From an uncultured Clostridia bacterium (GTDB lineage Bacteria > Bacillota > Clostridia > TANB77 > CAG-508), in the NCBI GenBank assembly GCA_947626705.1, contig CANQTJ010000028.1, forward strand, positions 1 to 14,777: 14,777 nt of DNA. Reading direction: 5' to 3'. The position numbers were made by a program, and so were the translations under genes. Below, one piece after another: positions 6,891-14,562 of the stretch. A model generated the notes under the pieces. It was not told the origin of the DNA. It saw only the letters and a list, made by a program, of their open reading frames with translations, and ran no database searches. Within the stretch, counting starts at the first letter, position 1, and every line of letters starts with the position of its first letter.

Positions 6891-9497
6891 TTAAATCCAT
6901 TCTCCATATTTTTTTATATAAATTTTTTTAGCAAATAAAGCAACAAAGCAATATAAAATAGGTACTCCTATAATAATAGACATATAAGGTAAAGCTATTG
7001 GAACTAATCCAATTACATTGCCAAGCCAAGTAAATGGAACAATGATACCTATAATACTTAATAAAATAGAAGAAATATAAACCATTTTATGTGCATTACT
7101 TTGTATAAATGGAACTTTAGCTGTTCTTATAATATGCATTCCTAAAAGATTAGAAACAATACTATAAGTAAACCATACTGTTTGGAAAGTTGCAGCATCT
7201 CTTAAATGGAAAATAAACCATAAACTTGCGAACACAATTAAGTCAAAAATAGAACTTAAAGGTCCCATAAATAACATAAAGTTTTTCAGACTATTAATAT
7301 TAAATTGTCTAGGTTTTTGTAAATACTCTTTATCAACATTATCAAATGGTAAAGTTAATTGTCCGAAATCATATAATAAACCTTCTACCAATAATTGAAT
7401 TGGAGTTTCTGGTAAAAAAGGTAGTGCAACACTTGCAATAATTACTGACATAACTTCTCCAAAATTAAAACTTGTTGCCATTTTTATATATTTCATTAAG
7501 TTTCCAAAAGTTTTTCTACCTTCTGTTACACCATCTAATAAAACATGAAGATCTTTTTCTAATAAAATTATATCCGCAGACTCTTTAGCAATATCAACAG
7601 CTGTATCAACTGAAATACCAACATCTGAGTTAGTTAGTGATGGAGCATCATTAATTCCATCACCCATATATCCAACTACATTTCCATTTTCCTTTAAAAG
7701 TCTTACAATTCTAGCTTTTTGAATAGGCGATAGTTTTACAAAAATATTAGTATTTCTTAATAATCTCAAGATAGCAGTATCACTAAGTTTTTCAATTTCA
7801 TTTCCTTCTATAATTCTTTTAGAATTAATTCCAACTTTTTTACAAATACATCTTGTAACTTCTGCATTATCTCCTGTTAGAACTACAACTCTTATTCCTG
7901 CATTATTTATCTTTTCAATAGCAGATTTTGCACTCTCTTTTGGAGGATCTAAAAAACCAATAAATCCTAAAAGAACCATATTTTTTTCGTTATCAACATT
8001 AAAATTTTCAATATCCTTAATATCATTCTTTTGGCATACTGCAATTACTCTTAAACCATCTTTATTTAAATCTTTAGAAATTCTTTTTATATTATCTTTT
8101 ATTTCTTTTGTAATAGGTGAAACTTGTCCTTTATAATCAACCATTGTGCATATACTTAATATTTCTTCGACTGCACCTTTTGTTATTAATTGCTTTTTCT
8201 CGCCATCACTTACAACAACTGATAATCTTCTACGTGTAAAATCAAAAGGAATTTCATCAACTAGTTTGTATTTATCTATATATTCATTCATTCCGTTTTT
8301 TAGTGCTCTAGCAACAACTGCTTCATCAATATTACCTTTAAGTCCAGTTTGAAAATAAGAGTTTAAAAAAGCATGTTTTAAAATACGAAGATCTTCATCA
8401 CCATTGATGTCTAAATATTTTTCTAATACGATTTTATCTTCTGTTAAAGTTCCTGTTTTGTCTGTACATAATATATTCATGGCACCAAAATTTTGAATAG
8501 AATCTAACTTTTTCACTATAGTTTTCTTTTTTGCCATCTTTACTGCACCTTTTGAAAGACTTGAAGATGTAATTACTGGAAGTAATAAAGGTGTAATACA
8601 AATTGCTATTGCAACAGCAAATGTAAATGCTGTTAAAGGACTATGTTTCCAAGCATTTAATATAAATACAATTGGTGTTAATATTAGCATAAACTTAATT
8701 AATAATCTGCTAATATTTTCTATTCCTACTTGAAAAGAAGACTTTGGCTTTCCAGTTGTAATAGTATGTGCAACTTTACCAAAATAGGTATTATCAGCAG
8801 TTTTAATTACAACACACTTTGCAGATCCACTTATTACATTTGTTCCCATAAAACAAATAGTATCTAAATCTGAAATATTATCCAATTCGTCTATAGAAAT
8901 TTCAGAATTTACATTTTTTCTAACAGCATCTGATTCACCAGTTAAAGAAGATTGTCCCACATATAAATCTTTTGCTTCTAAGACTCTTAAATCGGCAGGA
9001 ATCATACTACCAGCTGATAATATTACTATATCTCCTACAACAACTTCTTTAATTGGAATTTGTACTTCTTTTCCATCTCTCAAAACAACTGTGGTTGTTG
9101 CAACTAATTCTTTTAGTTTTTCTGCTGCTTTATTAGAACGATATTCTTCAAAAAATTCTAGTAAAGTACTTGCCATAACTAATATAATAATAACAACTAT
9201 ATTAGCATAACTTGGTGTTTCTGCTAAATATACATCTGTATAAAATAATACTAATACAATTGCGAGTAGAATACAATTAAAGGGGCTAAATAAACTTCCA
9301 AAAAAATAGTTATACCATTTTTTTGGTTTGTTTTGTGTAATTTCATTGTATCCATAATTATGTATTTTTTCATTTGCTGTTTGAGAAGATAGTCCTTTTT
9401 CTTCTACGTTATATTTTTTTATAAATTCTTCTTTAGGAAGTATACATTCTTGTCCATACATTTTTGCTACATTTACTTCCTCTTTTGTATTTGGCAT
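6891..9497 (-). CDS. mgtA: MgtA-type magnesium-translocating P-type ATPase (P3B)
   Basis: A membrane ATPase that in characterised relatives imports magnesium. Counting from the upstream ATG at 9506, the actuator domain has SLTGES at 187-192, the phosphorylation site is CTDKTGTLT with Asp349, and TGDNAEV and GDGINDAPS follow in the nucleotide/P domain. The membrane block includes NFGEVMS, LPFDNVDKE, FMGPLSSIFD and HIIRTAKVPFIQS, all typical of MgtA. The length (868-871 residues) is near the E. coli value. I prefer the ATG at 9497 because AGGAG lies nine bases before it, whereas it almost touches the ATG at 9506. The membrane-4 motif reads TPLLLP, while E. coli MgtA has TPEMLP, so a conserved acidic residue is replaced. 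No M-box riboswitch was recognised upstream. Confidence 0.92.
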   Translation of the reverse strand: MPNTKEEVNVAKMYGQECILPKEEFIKKYNVEEKGLSSQTANEKIHNYGYNEITQNKPKKWYNYFFGSLFSPFNCILLAIVLVLFYTDVYLAETPSYANIVVIIILVMASTLLEFFEEYRSNKAAEKLKELVATTTVVLRDGKEVQIPIKEVVVGDIVILSAGSMIPADLRVLEAKDLYVGQSSLTGESDAVRKNVNSEISIDELDNISDLDTICFMGTNVISGSAKCVVIKTADNTYFGKVAHTITTGKPKSSFQVGIENISRLLIKFMLILTPIVFILNAWKHSPLTAFTFAVAIAICITPLLLPVITSSSLSKGAVKMAKKKTIVKKLDSIQNFGAMNILCTDKTGTLTEDKIVLEKYLDINGDEDLRILKHAFLNSYFQTGLKGNIDEAVVARALKNGMNEYIDKYKLVDEIPFDFTRRRLSVVVSDGEKKQLITKGAVEEILSICTMVDYKGQVSPITKEIKDNIKRISKDLNKDGLRVIAVCQKNDIKDIENFNVDNEKNMVLLGFIGFLDPPKESAKSAIEKINNAGIRVVVLTGDNAEVTRCICKKVGINSKRIIEGNEIEKLSDTAILRLLRNTNIFVKLSPIQKARIVRLLKENGNVVGYMGDGINDAPSLTNSDVGISVDTAVDIAKESADIILLEKDLHVLLDGVTEGRKTFGNLMKYIKMATSFNFGEVMSVIIASVALPFLPETPIQLLVEGLLYDFGQLTLPFDNVDKEYLQKPRQFNINSLKNFMLFMGPLSSIFDLIVFASLWFIFHLRDAATFQTVWFTYSIVSNLLGMHIIRTAKVPFIQSNAHKMVYISSILLSIIGIIVPFTWLGNVIGLVPIALPYMSIIIGVPILYCFVALFAKKIYIKKYGEWI

Positions 9498-9531
9498 TAA
9501 AATCATCTCCTACTTATGTATTTATTTATTA

Positions 9532-9562
9532 ATTATACCACTAATTTTTTAAATTAAAACAA
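9532..9562 (-). promoter_or_regulatory. Predicted extended -10 promoter of mgtA
   Basis: Minus strand: a perfect TATAAT preceded by TGG (an extended -10 element). A weak TTGTTT lies 19 bases upstream as a possible -35 box. The leader would be only about 25-30 bases, too short for a riboswitch. Confidence 0.6.
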
Positions 9563-9621
9563 ATTTATGAAAAATATTAAAAATAAATGTATATTTTTTC
9601 TTTTTTTATTTTAAATATTAT

Positions 9622-9649
9622 TTGCTAAATTTCTTAAAATTGCTAGAAT
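9622..9649 (+). promoter_or_regulatory. Predicted promoter of the plus-strand structured RNA
   Basis: Plus strand: TTGCTA, a 16-bp spacer, TAGAAT, with an expected start near 9656. It lies just upstream of the structured region and is divergent from mgtA. Confidence 0.45.
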
Positions 9650-9655
9650 TTTTAT

Positions 9656-9863
9656 AGATGTAATAATTAGATAGTTGTTTGTGAGTTAGTTTTCTGGATA
9701 AAAAAACTTTGGGTTATGAGCGATGGCTTACGGCTTTTTGACCTTTTAAGAAAATTAGAGTAATTCACTTCGTTCAAACAGCTATCTTAATTTTGATGAA
9801 ATTTCTGAGAGAATTTTGAAAAATAAATTTTAAAGGCGAGTTAATTCTCGCCTTTATATTATA
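9656..9863 (+). ncRNA. Probable structured non-coding RNA of about 200 nt, family not recognised
   Basis: No reading frame fits here. The region folds into a long closed structure. The outer helix pairs AATTA then GATAGTTGTTTG (9665-9681) with CAAACAGCTATC and TAATT (9775-9792), with one bulged base. Inside it TGAGTT (9682-9687) pairs with AATTCA (9762-9767), and AGTTTTCT (9688-9695) with AGAAAATT (9749-9756). The outer 12-bp helix is fully paired only on the plus strand, where it uses a G-U wobble; on the minus strand that position is a C-A mismatch. A promoter-like sequence precedes it and a GC-rich terminator hairpin ends it. I found no hallmark of 6S, tmRNA, SRP, RNase P or an M-box. Confidence 0.5.
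9832..9855. terminator. Intrinsic terminator, probably bidirectional
   Basis: A perfect 9-bp stem AAAGGCGAG / CTCGCCTTT with a six-base TTAATT loop. Reading right to left it follows the receiver-HEPN gene and ends the methyltransferase operon, with the T-rich TTTAAAATTTATTTTT after the stem. Reading left to right it would end the plus-strand RNA, followed by TTTATATTATATTT. Confidence 0.8.
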
Positions 9864-9880
9864 TTTCAATTTTTTAAGCT

Positions 9881-10846
9881 CTAACTGCTTTTTACATCTT
9901 CTAATTCCATTAATGAATCTTTTATACTTATAACATACCTATGTAATTTTTCAAATGCCAAATTATAGTCTCGTATATTTTTTCTTAAATTTTTACACTC
10001 TTCTTCATCATATTCTTTTTTTATATCCTTAATCTTAAGATATTCTGTTCCATCTTTTCTTTTTTCTTGTTTACAGTGCCCAAATTTATTTCTAATGGTA
10101 ATAATTTCTTCATAACCTTCAATTTTTTTTATAAGCTCTTTTAGTTCTTCATCATTTAAATCTTTGTAAATATCCTTTATGGTTGATATCAATAATTCAT
10201 ATTTAGGCTTTGCTGAAAATAACATAGTATCTTTATATACCTTATCATATTTTTTACTATCAATTGTCCTTGCCTTTGAAGATAATGTTTTTCTTATATC
10301 ATTAGTAATTTTTATTTGATTTTCTAAAACAATTTGCTCAAAATTTTTAATTTTTGCAATTTCTTTTATTATTTCATCTATATAATCATCAATTTCTGTT
10401 GTTTCACTCATAATAAGCCCTCTAAGGCTACAAATATCTTGTGTTTTTCTTATTGTTATATCTATTAGCTTTATTATAATTTCATCAATATCTCTAATAT
10501 TATCACAAATTGTGACTCTATCTAAATAACCATATTTATTGATAATTTCATTACAATCAATATTTTTGGCAGAATATAGTAATATTTCTGTAATTATATT
10601 TTTATTTCTTATAAGATTTATGAAAAAAGCACCTGTTTTAGTTGGATCTAAGTTAAAGTCCGATAAAATTAAATCATAACTATCATAGTTCTCTTTATTA
10701 TCTTCTGCATCATTTACACTATAATAGTGTTGTATATGAGGGTTAAACCCTTTACTTTGTAGATATTCTTTAATGTAGTCTTCTCTACCATTATCAAGGA
10801 AAGTCTTATCATCATCTAACCAAAGGATATTATAATTTATTCTCAT
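9881..10846 (-). CDS. Receiver-domain protein with C-terminal HEPN-like putative RNase domain
   Basis: A 321-residue protein, last gene of the operon. Residues 1-130 look like a response-regulator receiver: the acidic DDD at 11-13 after ILWL, the candidate phospho-acceptor Asp63 in LILSDFNL, and the switch Ser92 with Lys94 in LLYSAKN. The usual Lys-Pro near the end of the fold is not evident, so it may be atypical. The rest is helical, with no DNA-binding HTH. At residues 250-258 it shows TIRNKFGHC, an Rx4H motif (Arg252, His257) with Asn after the Arg, which is characteristic of HEPN ribonucleases. I infer a phosphorylation-controlled RNase effector; the HEPN call rests on this motif and helical context only. 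The ATG directly abuts the kinase stop codon (TAGATG), with GAGGTGG upstream inside the kinase gene. Confidence 0.85.
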   Translation of the reverse strand: MRINYNILWLDDDKTFLDNGREDYIKEYLQSKGFNPHIQHYYSVNDAEDNKENYDSYDLILSDFNLDPTKTGAFFINLIRNKNIITEILLYSAKNIDCNEIINKYGYLDRVTICDNIRDIDEIIIKLIDITIRKTQDICSLRGLIMSETTEIDDYIDEIIKEIAKIKNFEQIVLENQIKITNDIRKTLSSKARTIDSKKYDKVYKDTMLFSAKPKYELLISTIKDIYKDLNDEELKELIKKIEGYEEIITIRNKFGHCKQEKRKDGTEYLKIKDIKKEYDEEECKNLRKNIRDYNLAFEKLHRYVISIKDSLMELEDVKSS

Positions 10847-13063
10847 CTATTGTCCCACCTCTATTACAAATTCTGTTTCATTTTTATTTTTATCATTGTA
10901 GTATATTTCTCCATTTAGTTCTTTAACAATTTCTTTTGTATGATATAGTCCTAAGCCTGTCCCTTTAAATCTTGTGGTATAACCAAAATCAAAAATATAA
11001 TCTTTATCTTTATTTTTAATTCCATTTCCATTATCAAGTACGTGTATATAAAGTTTTTTGTCTTCTTTTCTTATTATTACTTTAATTTTTGTCGCATTAG
11101 CTTTTAGAGAATTACTAAATAAATTATTAAATATTATAGAAACTTCGAGAGGTGATATCTCCTTAATGAATTCTATGTTATCCTCTACCTCAACCTTTAC
11201 TATTTGTCTATGTGACTGAGATGCATTATATACATTTTCAATATACTCTCTAATATATTGCACCATATCAACTTTAATTTTTTTAAACTCACTATTATAA
11301 TTAGCATTAGTTATAGTATCTGATGCCATAAGAATTATATCATTTTCTTTTCCAATAGATGCTATTGCTTTTTTTGCTTTTTCTATATCTTCTTTGGAAA
11401 TATCTTCTTTTCTTAATATTTCCATAATTTTATTAGTTCCCTTTTCTATCGTATCACAGCATCTAGCAATTTGATGTTGTAAAGCCATAAACTCTTTTAC
11501 ATCTTTTCCTATTGTATTTGTCAAGAAATATTTTTGAGCTTTGGCTTGTTCTATTTCTTCTGTTTTATTCTCAATCATTTCGTCCTTAGACTCTATTTCT
11601 CTTTTCTTTTCTTCAAATTCTTTACCTAAAATATCTACTTTTTGATAAAGATCTTTATCTGCTTTTTCTATTGCAATTTCTTTTATATCTTTTATGTTTT
11701 TATTTATACTCTTACTTGATCTTTTTTCAAGTTCTTTTAATATATCATTATCATAGTCAACTTCTATAATATTTTTATTTTTTCCATTTGATATTTTATT
11801 TAAGTATTTTTGTATATTATTAATTGAACTATCTTCTAATACTTCTGAATCAACGCCCCATTCAATAACTTCTACTATGTATGTTTCTAATCTTCTTAAT
11901 ACTTCTGAAATAACTAATTCTTTTAAGGTTTCGTACTCTTTTGTTTTAATAAAGCCTCCATCCCTAGAAGTTGTCTCTTTAAAGCCAATTCCTTCCCCTT
12001 TTATTTCTATTCTTCCTAATAATTCTCTCGTACCTAAGTATCTTTTATATCCTTGGTTCTTTCTTTGATCTAACCTAAATTGATCATCTCCAGGTTCTCC
12101 AAACGGATAAACTCTAAAACCATTCTTATACATGAATATAGAACCATAATCCTTAGGTGGTATTCCCATTTTAGTTTTGAAATTTCTTTTTGCTAATTCA
12201 TTTAAGTAATATAACTCTATACTTATATTTTCAATCCCATAAGTATTATTTAATTTTATCATATATATTCTTATATCTCTATCTGCTAATTCAATTTCTA
12301 TTATATCTTTTTTAATCTCAGCATTAATTTTAGTTGTTTTTTTTACCAATGTTTCAAATATAGTATTTTTAATCTCTGTATTAACTATTTTATTATAATC
12401 ATTATTTTTTAATAAATCCTCTGCAATTTCGTCTTCTGCTTTTAATTCTATATTAAAATTTTTATCTACTATATTTTGATTTGGATCAATTAATTTTTCA
12501 AGAGATCGTTTTAAATGTATTAATGAATTCCTATCCCATACATCATGTAAATTTAGTATTTCTAAAACCGTTCCACTTTCTTTTATATATTCGCAATCCT
12601 TAACAGTTTCATGTTGTACTTGTATTTCCATCATTAATTTTTCAGTGTCCTCTTCAAATTTATCCCATTCTATAATTATCCTTTCAGTTGGATAACCTTT
12701 TTTCTTTGTAGTAAGTATCAATTTGGAACCTAATCTATCACAAGAAAATCTCCCTACACCTTTTGCTCCTGCATAAGTCCTTCCATTATCAATCTTTTTT
12801 ATATTTTTTTCTGAGAATGCAACAAAAAGCCATTTGTTATTAATGTCATCAAGTGACATGCCACTTCCGTTATCAACTATAATTATCTTTGAATCATCTA
12901 TACTTTTTGTATTTTCAAATATAACATCTACTTTACTTGCTCCCGCATCATATCCGTTTTTCACTAATTCAAAAATAGCTATGTATTGATCCGTTATTAA
13001 TTCTCTACCAATTAAGTTTTTTAGTCCTGAACTTACTTTAAAATACAAGTCTTTTTGTTTCAT
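10847..13063 (-). CDS. Double-GHKL ATPase: N-terminal MORC/Hsp90-like ATPase joined to a histidine-kinase module
   Basis: A 738-residue soluble protein with no transmembrane segment. The N-terminal GHKL domain has the N-box FELVKNGYDAGA (Glu32, Asn36), DNGSGM at 64-69 and the lid GAKGVGR at 99-105, like MORC, MutL and Hsp90. A central region follows with GFRVYPFGEPGDD near 315-327. Residues 440-515 are charged and likely coiled coil. Then FMALQHQIARCC supplies His530 as candidate phosphorylation site. The second GHKL domain has NNLFSNSLKA (N-box, 646-655), DNGNGI at 677-682, FDFGYTTR at 691-698 and GTGLGLYHTKEIV at 701-713. It starts 16 bases after the methyltransferase stop with AAAAGGATG upstream. 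I infer an intracellular sensor kinase for the receiver protein downstream. MORC-like ATPases are known partners of bacterial restriction-modification systems. Confidence 0.9.
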   Translation of the reverse strand: MKQKDLYFKVSSGLKNLIGRELITDQYIAIFELVKNGYDAGASKVDVIFENTKSIDDSKIIIVDNGSGMSLDDINNKWLFVAFSEKNIKKIDNGRTYAGAKGVGRFSCDRLGSKLILTTKKKGYPTERIIIEWDKFEEDTEKLMMEIQVQHETVKDCEYIKESGTVLEILNLHDVWDRNSLIHLKRSLEKLIDPNQNIVDKNFNIELKAEDEIAEDLLKNNDYNKIVNTEIKNTIFETLVKKTTKINAEIKKDIIEIELADRDIRIYMIKLNNTYGIENISIELYYLNELAKRNFKTKMGIPPKDYGSIFMYKNGFRVYPFGEPGDDQFRLDQRKNQGYKRYLGTRELLGRIEIKGEGIGFKETTSRDGGFIKTKEYETLKELVISEVLRRLETYIVEVIEWGVDSEVLEDSSINNIQKYLNKISNGKNKNIIEVDYDNDILKELEKRSSKSINKNIKDIKEIAIEKADKDLYQKVDILGKEFEEKKREIESKDEMIENKTEEIEQAKAQKYFLTNTIGKDVKEFMALQHQIARCCDTIEKGTNKIMEILRKEDISKEDIEKAKKAIASIGKENDIILMASDTITNANYNSEFKKIKVDMVQYIREYIENVYNASQSHRQIVKVEVEDNIEFIKEISPLEVSIIFNNLFSNSLKANATKIKVIIRKEDKKLYIHVLDNGNGIKNKDKDYIFDFGYTTRFKGTGLGLYHTKEIVKELNGEIYYNDKNKNETEFVIEVGQ

Positions 13064-13079
13064 ATCATTTCATCCTTTT

Positions 13080-14256
13080 CTAATTTAATACTTTCATAAT
13101 TTCTTCTGCTATCGCCTTAGCTAACAAAGGTGGTACTGCATTTCCTACTTGTGTATATTGAGGTAATTCTCTTTTCCTTTCTTTTCCTCCAGTAGTTCTC
13201 TTCCCTAAAAACTCAAAACTATCATCAAAAGATTGTAATCTCGCCAATTCCCTAACTGTCATTATTCTATTTTTAGAATAGTGTACCAAATCGTCTGGTA
13301 ATGTAACTACTGTAGGTGATAAGTCATTTTCTTTTATCTTTCTACATATATTTTTTCTTGTAGCATATTTTTCTTTATCTCTTTTTGATAATCTATTAAA
13401 TAAATCTTTTAATGTTTCACCTTGTTTCAATAGTGCAAATCTTTCTTTTGTAAGTTCTGTGTGTCTACTTGATTTATGATTTTTTAGCAACATAGAATTT
13501 ATTGTATGTCCATCTGCTCCAATAGTTCTACCTCTTCTTGAATCAATTTGATATTGAGAAAATGCTTCAACTTTATATTCTTCTGTTTCTTCATTATCAT
13601 TTAAAAATTCCAAATCTCCAATTGCTTGTTTAACTGTTATTTTATCTTTATGTTTTTCTGGAAATTCTGGTACTTTTTTTTCTGTTTTTTTGAATCCTAT
13701 AAAAACTACTCTTTTTCTTTGTTGTGGTACACCATAGTCTGAAGCTGTTAACACCTTGTATTTTATTTTGTATCCAATATTATCAAATTCTTTTCTTAAT
13801 ATATCTATAACTAATGTATTCTTGTATATATCTTTCTTTAATCCTTCAAAATTGTCAAGTTCAAATGACAATATTCCCTCTACGTTTTCCATAACAAAAT
13901 ATCTAGGTTTTATAACACTTATAACTTGCATATAATGCTTTATCAACAAATTTCTTGGATCATCTTTAGATCTTTTTCCAGCTAGACTAAACCCCTGACA
14001 TGGCGGTCCACCACATACAACATCAATTTTAGTACTCTTTATAAAATTTTCTAAAAATTCTTTTTTAGAAAATTCTTTTATATCCATACAAGCAAATTTA
14101 ACTGGATATCCAAGTTGTTTATGCCTATTGATATATGTTAATTCTGCAGTTTTATTAATATCTGATGCAAAAGAAACATTAAAGCCGGCTTGTATAAATC
14201 CTTCTGACATTCCGCCCCGCACCACAGAATATATCTAGAACTACTGGTTTTTTCAT
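13080..14256 (-). CDS. DNA (cytosine-5) methyltransferase, frameshifted in motif I
   Basis: A C5-cytosine methyltransferase of the type II kind. Visible motifs are IV with the catalytic cysteine (GGPPCQGFS, Cys86 in the restored protein), VI (MENVEG), VIII (QQRKRVVFIGF), and X (QVGNAVPPLLAKA), with a target-recognition region between VIII and X. The best start is the ATG at 14256, after AGGAGG, giving MKKPVVLDIFCGAG. The frame then breaks: the sequence GCGGGGCGGAATG needs one base removed near 14214-14218 to read CGAGGMSEG. The uninterrupted frame begins only at a GTG at 14225 and lacks most of motif I. Restored length is 391 residues. As sequenced, the protein would lack part of the S-adenosylmethionine site. 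It is the first gene of the three-gene operon; the recognition sequence cannot be read from the protein. Confidence 0.9.
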
Positions 14257-14287
14257 TTTTTCCTCCTAATACAATAGTATATTAATA

Positions 14288-14316
14288 ATTATATTATATT
14301 GAAGTTTTTTTGTCCA
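14288..14316 (-). promoter_or_regulatory. Predicted promoter of the methyltransferase-kinase-receiver operon
   Basis: Minus strand: TGGACA, a 17-bp spacer, and a perfect TATAAT, about 32 bases before the restored ATG at 14256. Genes two and three follow with gaps of 16 and 0 bases, so one transcript probably ends at the terminator at 9832-9855. Confidence 0.65.
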
Positions 14317-14384
14317 GGGATTTAACTATATTAATACATAAATTTTTCTATTGCATATTATAATAATTTATTTCCTATTTTCAT

Positions 14385-14562
14385 TTAATTTTCAGTAGGT
14401 AATTCTAAATCCGATTTAGCTGATTTTGCATATAATTTGCCCCTTACATTCAATGTAAAAATATTCACTATTTCTTTTTCCTCCAACTAGTTTAATATCT
14501 ATACCATGTTCATGTATGTTGGTCTTTTTTACTTTTTTTATGTCAATTACTATTTTGCTTAT
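14385..14562 (-). pseudogene. Remnant of a PD-(D/E)XK restriction-endonuclease-like protein
   Basis: Downstream of the stop at 14563 and in the same frame, translation gives a stretch containing HGIDIKLVGGKRN and then YFYIECKG. The Asp of GIDI (codon at 14497-14499) and the ECK triad (14443-14451) have the order and spacing of a PD-(D/E)XK nuclease core. After ECKG the frame reaches a stop quickly. If one G of the GGGG at 14440-14443 is removed, it continues as KLYAKSAKSDLELPTEN to a TAA at 14385-14387. There is no start codon with a ribosome binding site, and the fragment is far too short for a whole enzyme. It looks like a decayed nuclease, perhaps the former restriction partner of the methyltransferase. 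Confidence 0.5.

Noticed and set aside
9656..9863. 6S RNA, tmRNA, SRP RNA or RNase P RNA
   Set aside because: A long stem resembles 6S in general shape only. The signature sequences of the other families are absent, and I could not confirm 6S without a covariance search.
9507..9880. M-box magnesium riboswitch controlling mgtA
   Set aside because: The extended -10 promoter leaves only a short leader, and no M-box conserved blocks are seen on the minus strand. The structured element folds better as plus-strand RNA, leading away from mgtA.
9881..14256. Assignment of the operon to Detocs, BREX, DISARM or a classical two-component transcription system
   Set aside because: The kinase lacks the TPR sensor of Detocs, no BREX or DISARM helicases or phosphatases are present, and the receiver protein has no DNA-binding domain.
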